The position numbers and the translations under genes were made by a program. From contig JAHZFJ010000033.1 in NCBI GenBank assembly GCA_019421365.1, positions 1 to 41,864 on the forward strand: a DNA stretch of 41,864 nt, written 5' to 3'. The notes beneath the pieces were generated by a model. That model was not told the origin of the DNA. It did not search any database and saw nothing but the letters and a program-made list of their open reading frames with translations. Shown piece after piece: positions 15,093 through 22,893 of the stretch. Within the stretch, counting starts at the first letter, position 1; the number at the start of each line of letters is the position of its first letter. This DNA comes from Lachnospiraceae bacterium. GTDB lineage: Bacteria > Bacillota > Clostridia > Lachnospirales > Lachnospiraceae.

Positions 15093-15556
15093 TTAAAGCA
15101 CTCCTTTAACAATTGATTTAATCTATTTTCTAATAACTTTGGAGCCAACTGCTCTATTTCCTTTTTTGAGATAGTTAACATAAAATGACCTGATGTCCAT
15201 TTACCATTTAAATTTCTATGTCCATACTCAACATAGGAGGCATACTCGACTGGATTGATGATTTCAATTACATAAGTATCATCAAAATGGTGTAATTGTT
15301 TCATTGACCAACCTCGTCTTAATGTACCACCAACCTTACCAGTAACCTTATTCCCTTTATGCGACACATCAGAAGCACATGTATATGATGCTCCTGAATA
15401 ATCTCCAACAGGAGTACGCTTGATTACTTTACGCAAAAGACGTGCTGCTAATTCCTTAGCACAAGCCTCACAAAAAGCATCGATATCTATAGTGGCAACT
15501 TTTTCAATCTGCTCTTGCAACCTTTCTAATTGTCTAACATCAACTTTTACCGACAT
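15089..15556 (-). CDS. HK97 gp10-like neck protein (XkdI-like)
   Basis: A 155-residue head-tail joining protein. It opens with a coiled stretch (VDVRQLERLQEQIEKVATIDIDAFCEACAKELAARLLRKVIKRTPVGDYSG) and has GGTLRRGWS, then INPVEYASYVEYGHRNLNGKW, the signature VEYGHR of gp10/XkdI proteins. I chose the ATG that overlaps the upstream stop as TAATG, with AAGGGGTGG ahead, over a GTG nine bases earlier. It acts with the connector and tail terminator in the neck. Confidence 0.88.
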   Translation of the reverse strand: MSVKVDVRQLERLQEQIEKVATIDIDAFCEACAKELAARLLRKVIKRTPVGDYSGASYTCASDVSHKGNKVTGKVGGTLRRGWSMKQLHHFDDTYVIEIINPVEYASYVEYGHRNLNGKWTSGHFMLTISKKEIEQLAPKLLENRLNQLLKECFK

Positions 15557-15945
15557 TATGCCCACCCCTTGAACAATTCTAATGCAATTTCTTGATGTGA
15601 AAAAAAAGTACTAGGCTCACTAGAACTCTTATACACATGCTCGATATTGTCATGAGTAACTATAATCTTAGAGCCTGCCTTGATTAATATATTAGGAGAT
15701 ATAAATAGTTTAACTTCTTGAGATACAGTAGCAACATTATCTCCAGCATCAGTTGTCTTTGCAGTGGAAAACGATAACTTACACGGTTGGTCTGTAAGCA
15801 CTATTACCTCTTGTTTTTTTGTGACCTTTGTTATAGGATCCTTTACACTCTGAAACTCAATCACTGTGCAATTATCCTCGTAAAGTTGCTCTATGGCTTT
15901 ACTATGTCGTTCTCTAGCTTTTTTAATTACATCTTGTATTGACAT
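15556..15945 (-). CDS. head-tail joining protein (XkdH/YqbH-like)
   Basis: A 129-residue protein. Recognisable parts are DVIKKARERHSKAIEQLYEDNCTVIEFQSVKDPITKVTKKQEV, QPCKLSFST, then VSQEVKLFISPNILIKAGSKIIVTHDNIEHVYKSSSEPSTFFSHQEIALE. This is the beta-barrel head-tail stopper pattern of XkdH/YqbH. It lies between the connector and the gp10-like gene with short overlaps on both sides. I prefer the ATG at 15945 over a GTG two codons earlier. Confidence 0.85.
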   Translation of the reverse strand: MSIQDVIKKARERHSKAIEQLYEDNCTVIEFQSVKDPITKVTKKQEVIVLTDQPCKLSFSTAKTTDAGDNVATVSQEVKLFISPNILIKAGSKIIVTHDNIEHVYKSSSEPSTFFSHQEIALELFKGWA

Positions 15946-16289
15946 TACCACACCAACCTTCTATATCTGTTTAGATGAGGTTTATAATTTTTTAGTAATG
16001 TATCTTTAAAGTTATCATCAACCGATTGCTTGAATGCTATTGATGTATCACCCTCGCTAATAGAAGAGATAGAACCTAGTGCCGATTCCTCATGCCCTAG
16101 GTTCTCATTACGATACAAGTCTACTGCCATACGATAAGAAGTGTTAATTAAACCTTTAGGTACTTCGTCAATATTGCAGTAATTAGTGATTGTTTCCTCT
16201 ACATCGGAGATGATAAATTCAAGTTGCGTATCTTGCGAAGCATCATCTACTTTAATCCCTAGCAACTGTTTTAATTTATTGAGTTCCAT
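15945..16289 (-). CDS. head-tail connector protein (YqbG/gp6-like adaptor)
   Basis: A 114-residue adaptor. MELNKLKQLLGIKVDDASQDTQLEFIISDVEETITNYCNIDEVPKGLINTSYRMAVDLYRNE is the typical helical opening of phage head-tail connectors (PF05135 type). The IAFKQSVDDNFKDTLLKNYKPHLNRYRRLVW end is common in XkdH-adjacent adaptors. It docks on the portal and starts the neck. The gene starts 5 bases after the preceding stop, behind GGAGTG. Confidence 0.88.
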   Translation of the reverse strand: MELNKLKQLLGIKVDDASQDTQLEFIISDVEETITNYCNIDEVPKGLINTSYRMAVDLYRNENLGHEESALGSISSISEGDTSIAFKQSVDDNFKDTLLKNYKPHLNRYRRLVW

Positions 16290-16293
16290 CTAA

Positions 16294-16413
16294 TCACTCC
16301 GACTCTTTCTTCTTTCGAGGAGTTTTCTTATTATCTGCTTCCTTTATTTCTTGAGAGGATTTAGCTTTCGCCTCTACCTCACGTCTCATACGTTGAAATG
16401 CTGTAGCACTCAT
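16294..16413 (-). CDS. small basic phage protein
   Basis: A 39-residue protein, MSATAFQRMRREVEAKAK, followed by a charged tail ending KKTPRKKKESE. Small proteins opening with (S/A)xAFQRMRRE are common between the capsid and connector genes of Bacillota phages. The function is unknown; the basic tail could contact DNA or the capsid interior. GGTGATAAC stands before the ATG and it ends 4 bases before the connector start. Confidence 0.7.
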   Translation of the reverse strand: MSATAFQRMRREVEAKAKSSQEIKEADNKKTPRKKKESE

Positions 16414-16427
16414 GTTATCACCCTCTC

Positions 16428-17372
16428 TTATAATTTATGAACAAATTTTACCATACGAATGGCTTTATCTTCATAAACCCTTGACCAGTTTGTACCAGTA
16501 GCTAATTCAGTATTTGTAGGTGATGAACCTGCGGCTGTACCAATCCATTTAACTCCACGTGGGTGTAAAATATAGTGCTTACGATTGATTAAAATATCAT
16601 CCCCTGCAAGAGAATCACGATCAGTCTCAGTTGGAACTGGTGCTGAACCATTACCAAGACCAATAGCACCTTGTCCAAATAAGTAAGTCGTATATGCTCC
16701 TGCAGATACTGGACAAGAATCATCAATAATAACTCTCTTTTCCATAAACAACGAAATAGGTTTATTGTTTGAATCTAATTCTGTTTGAATTAAGTTGTTT
16801 TTACGTAACTGTGTTTCTGTAGCAGAGTGCATGATAACACCAGTAAGCTTATCTTTTGCATCGCCCATTAATTGCAACGCATCAAGGAATGTTTCACCAC
16901 TAATCTTAGCCGCTTCACCTTCTAAGGCTGAAATATCAGATACTTTCTTTGTCATATTGCTTGCTGCAAACGCACCATCTAGCAATTTGATAGCAGTTGC
17001 TTGCATACGTCTCGCCCAATACTCTGCAACTAAGTCACCAATAGCTGCCATCGGATCAGAGCCAGACAATGCTTTTGCTAAATCATTTGCACTCCACGCT
17101 TTACCACGTAGTAATAATACTGCAACATCTTGTCCAGCAGTAATTTTACCAGGAGTTAATGCTCCGTTATCAGAAAGCACTTCATCATCACCATTTAAGT
17201 CTTCCCAGTACGGCATATTGATTGTTGTACCACCAGATACAGCAAGTTTATCTAATTCAGGATTATTTGAAATAATACCGCTATTGTAGAGTGCGGATAA
17301 CTCCATTGTTCTTTGTACTACATAAGGATTAAACACCTCAGGTACGATTACATCACTAATTTTTGTTCCCAT
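16428..17372 (-). CDS. major capsid protein
   Basis: A 314-residue coat protein. Diagnostic stretches are TKISDVIVPEVFNPYVVQRTMELSALYNSGII near the start, GGTTINMPYWEDLNGDDEVLSD, DLVAEYWARRMQATAIKLLDG, and HPRGVKWIG in the middle and end. These are typical of the HK97-fold capsids paired with Gp20-type scaffolds. It follows the scaffold gene and precedes the neck genes. The ATG at 17372 is chosen because AAAGGTG lies 6 bases upstream; an earlier GTG overlaps that site. Confidence 0.93.
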   Translation of the reverse strand: MGTKISDVIVPEVFNPYVVQRTMELSALYNSGIISNNPELDKLAVSGGTTINMPYWEDLNGDDEVLSDNGALTPGKITAGQDVAVLLLRGKAWSANDLAKALSGSDPMAAIGDLVAEYWARRMQATAIKLLDGAFAASNMTKKVSDISALEGEAAKISGETFLDALQLMGDAKDKLTGVIMHSATETQLRKNNLIQTELDSNNKPISLFMEKRVIIDDSCPVSAGAYTTYLFGQGAIGLGNGSAPVPTETDRDSLAGDDILINRKHYILHPRGVKWIGTAAGSSPTNTELATGTNWSRVYEDKAIRMVKFVHKL

Positions 17373-17397
17373 CAATATCACCTTTTGCCTTTCTTAT

Positions 17398-18051
17398 TTA
17401 GATTGTAATTCCCGCCGATGCCGCCAATTCTTTAGCTTGCGCTGGATTATCACGGATAAGTTTTCCTTGCTCCGTTAAATTAAAATGTTCTTTGCTCCAT
17501 GGATTTTTAAGCATTGCATCTCCACCACCAGTAGGAGTGTACTGTGGCTTTTGTTGTTGTACAAACATATAAGCCATGCTCTTATCTTCCTTGTATGATT
17601 TGATTGATTCTTCAACTCCAATAGGCTTGTTATCCTTGTCAAAGTTGAACTTATCAATTCCACCGTGTTTGTAAATCAGATAATCTGGATCTTGTACTCC
17701 TGCCTTACTAAGCTGCTCTTTCAGAGCATATGTCTTGGCCGTTCTTTCCGACTCTGCTTTCAAATTCTCAATATCTTTGTTGAGATTTTTGATTGTAGTC
17801 TGTAACTCCTCATTATCCTTGTTGCCATTCTTAAGAGTTGTAATAGTTGAGTTGAGCGTCTTAATCTGTGCATCAAGATTGTTTTTCTCAGTCTCTAATG
17901 CTTCATACTTGCCTTTACCTACATACTCACCACTAGCAAGATTACCAAGCTTAATTTGTTTATCTTTGTTCTCTGGCTTTGCATTGTAAGTATTTATAGC
18001 TGTCTCAACAACTGTATAATTTTCTCCTAAGATTTCTTTTAGAAATTCCAT
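17398..18051 (-). CDS. capsid scaffolding protein (Gp20-like)
   Basis: A 217-residue scaffold. It opens MEFLKEILGENYTVVETAINTYNAKPENKDKQIKLGNLASGEYVGKGKYEALE. A long coiled coil follows (about residues 50-120), then GVQDPDYLIYKHGGIDKFNFD and a C-terminus with GGGDAMLKNPWSKEHFNLTEQGKLI. This is the pattern of Phage_GP20 proteins, which guide capsid assembly and then leave. Its ATG is preceded by AAAGGATTGAC. The frame stays open further upstream but without a credible start. Confidence 0.92.
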   Translation of the reverse strand: MEFLKEILGENYTVVETAINTYNAKPENKDKQIKLGNLASGEYVGKGKYEALETEKNNLDAQIKTLNSTITTLKNGNKDNEELQTTIKNLNKDIENLKAESERTAKTYALKEQLSKAGVQDPDYLIYKHGGIDKFNFDKDNKPIGVEESIKSYKEDKSMAYMFVQQQKPQYTPTGGGDAMLKNPWSKEHFNLTEQGKLIRDNPAQAKELAASAGITI

Positions 18052-18060
18052 GTCAATCCT

Positions 18061-18120
18061 TTCTATCGCAATGTTTTTAAGCGAGGTGTCTCCTCTGCGA
18101 TACATGAGTTTAAAACTCAT
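18061..18120 (-). promoter_or_regulatory. two hairpins in the scaffold gene leader
   Basis: The 114 bases before the scaffold gene are non-coding and hold two hairpins: ATGAGTTT/AAACTCAT (18104-18111/18113-18120) and GAGG/CCTC (around 18082-18096). They follow a terminator for the upstream gene. They could stabilise the capsid-scaffold mRNA end or regulate its translation; this is inferred from structure only. Confidence 0.4.
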
Positions 18121-18165
18121 CATGCTAGAGTTATTTAGACAGTTTAAACGTCTTGTCCAGGACAT

Positions 18166-18189
18166 AATAAAAAGCCGTATTGCTACGAC
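18166..18189 (-). terminator. terminator between the small Zn-ribbon gene and the scaffold
   Basis: Read leftward, a six-pair stem GTCGTA/TACGGC (one T-G pair) closes a GCAA tetraloop and is followed by CTTTTTATT. It splits the head genes into two transcription units or reduces read-through into the scaffold-capsid genes. Confidence 0.6.
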
Positions 18190-18342
18190 CTAATTAACAT
18201 TCAAATATTCTATTTCTCCACAATTTTTACACTCTTTGCGCTTCAATAACGTCCGTCTGTGATTATCTTTTAATTCGACGTATTTCCACTCATGATTACA
18301 AGTTTTACTCCATCTTAATAATTTATTTAACCATTTAAACAT
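18190..18342 (-). CDS. small protein with a possible zinc ribbon
   Basis: A 50-residue basic protein starting MFKWLNKLLRWSKTCNHEWKYVE. It has C15 and H17 and a second pair in KECKNCGEIEY (about C39, C42). A C-x-H...C-x2-C pattern could bind one zinc ion. AGGTGAAGAC precedes the ATG; an upstream in-frame start lacks such a site. It lies between the LSm-like gene and a terminator. The function is unknown. Confidence 0.65.
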   Translation of the reverse strand: MFKWLNKLLRWSKTCNHEWKYVELKDNHRRTLLKRKECKNCGEIEYLNVN

Positions 18343-18400
18343 GTCTTCACCTACTTTCAAGCATAAAAATACCACCTAACCATTTTACTGATTGGTGGTA

Positions 18401-18613
18401 TTACATTTTGTTATTTACTTTTTTTATTTCATTTGCATATATCTCAATCAATCCATCTTCATTCTTAATTGTCATACTTGAAATTTCAGGGTCATTATCT
18501 AGCGAATTTGTAAATTCAACGCATTCACCTTCTATAATACTTCCGTTAATTAAATCAACTTTTACAATATTATTTTGAGAATTATACATTATCAACTCTA
18601 ACTCATTTAACAT
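18401..18613 (-). CDS. small protein with LSm-like strand pattern
   Basis: A 70-residue protein: a short N-terminal helix (MLNELELIMYNSQNN) then five predicted strands. The strands include IVKVDLINGSIIEGECVEFTN and SSMTIKNEDGLIEIYANEIKKV. The order of strands, with VxLxxGxxxxGxxxxF in the first pair, is what Sm/LSm and related beta-barrel proteins show. Homologous small ORFs are frequent beside portal and minor head genes, and their job is not known. GGAG lies 9 bases before the ATG. It starts 3 bases after the minor head gene stop. Confidence 0.6.
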   Translation of the reverse strand: MLNELELIMYNSQNNIVKVDLINGSIIEGECVEFTNSLDNDPEISSMTIKNEDGLIEIYANEIKKVNNKM

Positions 18614-18616
18614 TAA

Positions 18617-20164
18617 TTATATCTCCTTCATTGGAACGATATGTGTTCCTTTCTTTGAATACATAATAGCAAATCTCTTTGTATTAAACTCTTCTCCTGT
18701 TACTGGGTCTATAGCTATCCCAATAACATTATCTGTAACAATAAATTCTTTATTTGTCCAATTACCTTTCGAATCTCTTTTAATCTCACCAGTTCCAGCA
18801 TATTTTTGAACCAAGCGATTTGCTTCTTGTTCATCAATAAACAAATAACTCCTACCAAGAGTATAATTATTATGCCCTATGATATGCTTTCCTTGCTTAC
18901 CGGATTCAATAGTTTTAATTGTTTCGTCTGACCTTAACCTATTTCTTATTTTTTGATCATCATAAGATAACTTTAGCTTTTTCCATTTCTCACTGTCATT
19001 ATACTTTATTTCTTGAAATTCTTCCAGTGATTTTGTCACATTATCACCAAGAATTTCTTTATATCTTTGATATTGTTGCTTGTCAGAAAATCTATTCTTA
19101 TCTGCTATTTCCTTAAATCTATATTTTTCATCATTAGCCACATAATTCTCATACCACTCATCGTACTTCATATCCTTTACATACTGCGTCTTACCTTCTG
19201 TATCTCGATAAGCTCTTTCCTCGCCTTGAGTAAACTCATCATCAAAATAAGGACATGTTGTAGTACGACAATAAGGATGAAATGGTGGGGCTGTAACACC
19301 TGTTTGATAATCCTTCATATCAAAAACTTTACCATCTAATTCTCGGCATATCTCAGAAGTCTTAGTATCTAGGGTTGAAACAATCTCATACTGTTTTACA
19401 TTTAACTCAGTAAAACAATCCTTTTGCGCTGCTGATGCAATAAAAGCAGATTCTGTCATAACTAAACGACCTACATTTGATTTTGCAGTACCCATCACCT
19501 TACTAATCTGGTTAATCGCCTTACTAGGATCTTCGCCACGAATTATTGATTGTGTTAGATTCGTATTGAGTGTATTAATAAGTTTTTGCTTGTTTGACCA
19601 TAATCGGCTAGAGAAGTTATTCTTATCCACTCCCCAAGGCTTTCTAATAGCTTTCTGTACCTTGTTATCATCAATTAAAGCCATACTAGAACCAACGTTA
19701 AGGCCTTTTTGAATCTCATAGCCTGTATGATAGAAGGTATTCTTATATATTTCTCCTAACATTGTACTTAATCCATCTTCAATATTTCCATAAGTAACTT
19801 CTATCTGATTCTGCATTTGCAGCTTAATAGCTTCTAAGCGTTCTATATGGACCTTAGCTGATGCATTCTCTAGTTCCTTGGTCCACTCTTGAGTAATAGC
19901 ATTTATCTCACCATATTTTATGTATTCCTCAACAGTCCACCTAAATTCCTTAAGTTCTTTACTATTAAGCATCTGCTTAGCACGTAGTAATGACACTTCA
20001 TTGTTAATTGCAAGACGGTTATACCACTTCTCAATATCTGTTTCTATCGTTGCAATGGCACGATTAAGTGACTTTTCAGCCTCTTTATAATACTTAGTAG
20101 CTTCATCATTGGACAGCTGCTCTAACTGTTCAAAACGCTTCTTCCAGTAGTCACTATTTCTCAT
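18617..20164 (-). CDS. minor head protein (SPP1 gp7/Mu F-like) with C-terminal toxin-50-type nuclease domain
   Basis: A 515-residue protein. Residues 1-315 are the phage head morphogenesis domain: MRNSDYWKKRFEQLEQL, NTNLTQSIIRGEDPSKAINQISKVMGTAKSNVGRLVMTE, then CRELDGKVFDMKDY and APPFHPYCRTTTCPYF, the usual C-x-R/H-x-CR end of this domain. Residues about 425-515 form a separate module (GKHIIGHNNYTLGRSYLFIDEQEANRLVQKYAGTGEI...NKEFIVTDNVIGIAIDPVTGEEFNTKRFAIMYSKKGTHIVPMK). It matches the 'polymorphic toxin type 50' domain, a predicted BECR-fold ribonuclease. It is probably packaged in the head and injected with DNA. Confidence 0.88.
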   Translation of the reverse strand: MRNSDYWKKRFEQLEQLSNDEATKYYKEAEKSLNRAIATIETDIEKWYNRLAINNEVSLLRAKQMLNSKELKEFRWTVEEYIKYGEINAITQEWTKELENASAKVHIERLEAIKLQMQNQIEVTYGNIEDGLSTMLGEIYKNTFYHTGYEIQKGLNVGSSMALIDDNKVQKAIRKPWGVDKNNFSSRLWSNKQKLINTLNTNLTQSIIRGEDPSKAINQISKVMGTAKSNVGRLVMTESAFIASAAQKDCFTELNVKQYEIVSTLDTKTSEICRELDGKVFDMKDYQTGVTAPPFHPYCRTTTCPYFDDEFTQGEERAYRDTEGKTQYVKDMKYDEWYENYVANDEKYRFKEIADKNRFSDKQQYQRYKEILGDNVTKSLEEFQEIKYNDSEKWKKLKLSYDDQKIRNRLRSDETIKTIESGKQGKHIIGHNNYTLGRSYLFIDEQEANRLVQKYAGTGEIKRDSKGNWTNKEFIVTDNVIGIAIDPVTGEEFNTKRFAIMYSKKGTHIVPMKEI

Positions 20165-20199
20165 AAGTAATCACCTTTACATGATTAAGAAGTGTATGA

Positions 20200-21603
20200 T
20201 CATAGGTCCTCTTTATTTTCTTTGCTAACCTTATCATCACTTTCACCTCCACGGCTAAATACATCGTCATATATATCAGCTTTTGCTTGAGCTTCCTGCT
20301 CTTCCTGTTCCAAATACTTAAGTTCTGCGTCTGCATCTTCTACAAGAGGGTGATTCTTAAGAATTGTACGCTTGCTTACTATACCAACACTATCCTTACA
20401 GATCTGCGCCTGTTCTGTATCGTTCTTAATGCATGTACGAGTCCATGTTTGGATAATACTCTTACACTCAATTCCTTTGTGTCTACAGATTGCTCTTACA
20501 AGCTCCGAAAATCCAAGCATAAATTCTGTTTGCATCAAGCCTACTTTCATTTCCAATAGTGAATACATGAACTTAAGTGCTTCACCACTCTGGTTACCAA
20601 ATGATTCTGGCTGCGGGTCAAACCCTTGTCCTTGTTCGAATATTGCCTTGCGTGTAACGTCTAAGACTGTCTTACGTGCTTCAATCGGTATTTCGATGCT
20701 TAATGTACTTACTCCTGGATTAGAACTTTCGTCTCCATCAACTTTAATAGTCTTGTACTTCTTAAGATCTTGTAAGAAACCATTTAATTCTGTTCCACCA
20801 TAACCAGATAACACAAAAATAAGCTCCTGTATATCGTCCAAATCATTAATAAAGCCACTGTAAACTTTGTCGTATACATCAATCAATCTCTTGATGTTGT
20901 CCAAGTCATTAGTGCCTATATTATTGTTTCTAAACGGTATAAAAGGAACTTTACCAAAATCATGCTTGTAATTTGAAAGTTGTTCACCACTTTGTGGATC
21001 ATAAAACATATTATAAACAGCAAAGCTTTCATCAAATGTATCAGAAGTCTTGCGTCTGAACGCTTGGCACTCTGTCTCTGTCCAGTATTCATATATGGTG
21101 TAATTGTCTCCTGATTTTTCGTCAATCTCATCATATACTCTAAATACACCTATAAGCTTTTTCTTAAGGTTCTTGGACCACACTGGGATGATCTGTTTAC
21201 TGTCTACTACTGCCCATTCGAATCCTTCATCTGATTCCCAATAATGCACCCACCCCATTGTACTGTTGGCTGCATTAATGCATAACTCCATGCAGTTCTT
21301 AGCGTATTCATCACCTAGGCACTCTGTAACAGCTTTATTAGCATTTACATTACCAACATCAAATAAAGGCGGTGCAGTGAACGCATAGGAAGCTTTTTGA
21401 TTAACAATAAGTCCATGGAAGTTACGAGGAATACGATTATCTGCATTACGTAAAGGATTATCCTCACTGTCCTTATTCTTTTCCTGTAGTAATACATCAG
21501 TTTTATTGCGATAATAACGTTCTGCAATCATTGCATTATTGATAAATATTGCATGACCTGTTTCGTAGTTATTAATAAGTTTCTTAATTACTTCTATATC
21601 CAT
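20200..21603 (-). CDS. portal protein (SPP1 gp6-like)
   Basis: A 467-residue portal that forms the dodecameric DNA channel in the capsid vertex. Its opening DIEVIKKLINNYETGHAIFINNAMIAERYYRNKTDVLL, NRIPRNFHGLIVNQKASYAFTAPPLF and the LIDVYDKVYSGFINDLDDIQELIFVLSGYGGTEL motif are characteristic of SPP1 gp6-type portals. The acidic, glutamine-rich C-terminus (EQEEQEAQAKADIYDDVF) is usual. The ATG with GAGGTG 6 bases upstream is chosen over a GTG nine bases earlier. It sits between the terminase and minor head genes, as in SPP1. Confidence 0.94.
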   Translation of the reverse strand: MDIEVIKKLINNYETGHAIFINNAMIAERYYRNKTDVLLQEKNKDSEDNPLRNADNRIPRNFHGLIVNQKASYAFTAPPLFDVGNVNANKAVTECLGDEYAKNCMELCINAANSTMGWVHYWESDEGFEWAVVDSKQIIPVWSKNLKKKLIGVFRVYDEIDEKSGDNYTIYEYWTETECQAFRRKTSDTFDESFAVYNMFYDPQSGEQLSNYKHDFGKVPFIPFRNNNIGTNDLDNIKRLIDVYDKVYSGFINDLDDIQELIFVLSGYGGTELNGFLQDLKKYKTIKVDGDESSNPGVSTLSIEIPIEARKTVLDVTRKAIFEQGQGFDPQPESFGNQSGEALKFMYSLLEMKVGLMQTEFMLGFSELVRAICRHKGIECKSIIQTWTRTCIKNDTEQAQICKDSVGIVSKRTILKNHPLVEDADAELKYLEQEEQEAQAKADIYDDVFSRGGESDDKVSKENKEDL

Positions 21604-21618
21604 TTCTATCACCTCGCT

Positions 21619-22893
21619 TTATTTTAAGATTGAGATACCACCATTACTTCTTATTATCGTATAACAAAAGTATCTTACTGCGTCCATCGCATGATCGTGC
21701 GTCTTAATTGGTTTATCTTCTCCACGATCTGTAGCTTTCGCATCCCATATATATGAATTGAACTCTTTGATTGTATTAACACATTCTTGATTAAACAAAA
21801 TTAATTCTTTATTAAGCAATGTACCTACATACCTTATTCCATCTAGTACATCATTCTTTGCTTTCTTTATACTATAACCACGCTTCTTAAGTTCAGCTAT
21901 AAATGAAGCAGCCGAAGGGTCAATTATTATCTTCTGTGGCTTAATACCGTCTAACCATTCTGCTAGATCATCAGCATACTGGGAATCCGTCTTTTGACTC
22001 TCTTCATCTCTACCGCTATAGTAATACTCTTTTGTGCATACCCATTGGCCATGTGTATTCTTGCACCATAAAAGGAATACTGTTGCATTCTGAGTACCAT
22101 AATCGCAACTGACATAATACTTTGTTGTAATTAAGTCTATTAACTTATTGACTGTATGCTTAGCTGCATCAAACATATCGTAAATGATACCTTCAGCAAC
22201 TACCCATAAGCCTAATATATAGCGTTTATAGAATACTCCACTATACATCGAACGATAACGTTCTTTGATACGCTCTGATAGACTTAAATTATCGTCCATA
22301 GTAAAATGTAGATATAGTAAATTCTTATCCGTTATCTTGTCTATCCAATTAATCTTAAACCAATGGTACGGACCGTCTGGGTTACAGTTAAACCAGAACT
22401 TCGAACCATCTACAGAACAACGACCTGTTGCCTGATTAACAAATGACTCTGGCATCAATGCCACTTCATCAAAAAAACAGCCTGCAAGAGTGATACCTTG
22501 TATCAAGTCTTGTGACCGTTCATCTTTACCACCGAATATATAAAAGTAATTGGTTGTTTCTCCTTTGCTTACCACAACCAAATTATCAGCTCTATGATCT
22601 GTTACTCCAAATCCTCTTGACTTCAACATAAGCTTAAGCCAAAACAATACATTTCTCCTAAAGGATCCAATAGTTTTACCACACATACCGAAGTTTTGAC
22701 CATTAAACGAAGTCATTGCCCACAACACATACGATAATGACATAGATAATGTTTTACCAGAACGAATAGCACCATCTGCTATAACACCATCTTTATCTTG
22801 CATTGGTGAATTAGGAAGCCACCAGGTAAGTACCTTTAATTGTTTATTACTAAAAGGTCTGAACTTAAATACAGCACGTTTTACTCGCCCCAT
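21619..22893 (-). CDS. terminase large subunit (PBSX/XtmB-like)
   Basis: A 424-residue packaging motor. Walker A is GAIRSGKT (41-48) and Walker B is GCFFDE (139-143, with D142 and E143). The RNase H-like nuclease has acidic residues at D264 (SCDYGTQ), D325 (IIIDPSA) and near D408 (KTHDHAMDAVRYF). It pumps DNA through the portal and cuts concatemers. The order of motifs and the length fit the phage_term_2/XtmB group. The gene overlaps the small subunit by 13 bases. Confidence 0.96.
   Translation of the reverse strand: MGRVKRAVFKFRPFSNKQLKVLTWWLPNSPMQDKDGVIADGAIRSGKTLSMSLSYVLWAMTSFNGQNFGMCGKTIGSFRRNVLFWLKLMLKSRGFGVTDHRADNLVVVSKGETTNYFYIFGGKDERSQDLIQGITLAGCFFDEVALMPESFVNQATGRCSVDGSKFWFNCNPDGPYHWFKINWIDKITDKNLLYLHFTMDDNLSLSERIKERYRSMYSGVFYKRYILGLWVVAEGIIYDMFDAAKHTVNKLIDLITTKYYVSCDYGTQNATVFLLWCKNTHGQWVCTKEYYYSGRDEESQKTDSQYADDLAEWLDGIKPQKIIIDPSAASFIAELKKRGYSIKKAKNDVLDGIRYVGTLLNKELILFNQECVNTIKEFNSYIWDAKATDRGEDKPIKTHDHAMDAVRYFCYTIIRSNGGISILK

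Noticed and set aside
16795..17289. 164-codon open frame opposite the major capsid gene
   Set aside because: It is the reverse complement of the capsid gene, has no ribosome-binding site and no recognisable family.
20372..20803. 143-codon open frame opposite the portal gene
   Set aside because: It overlaps the portal gene completely on the other strand and has no independent support.
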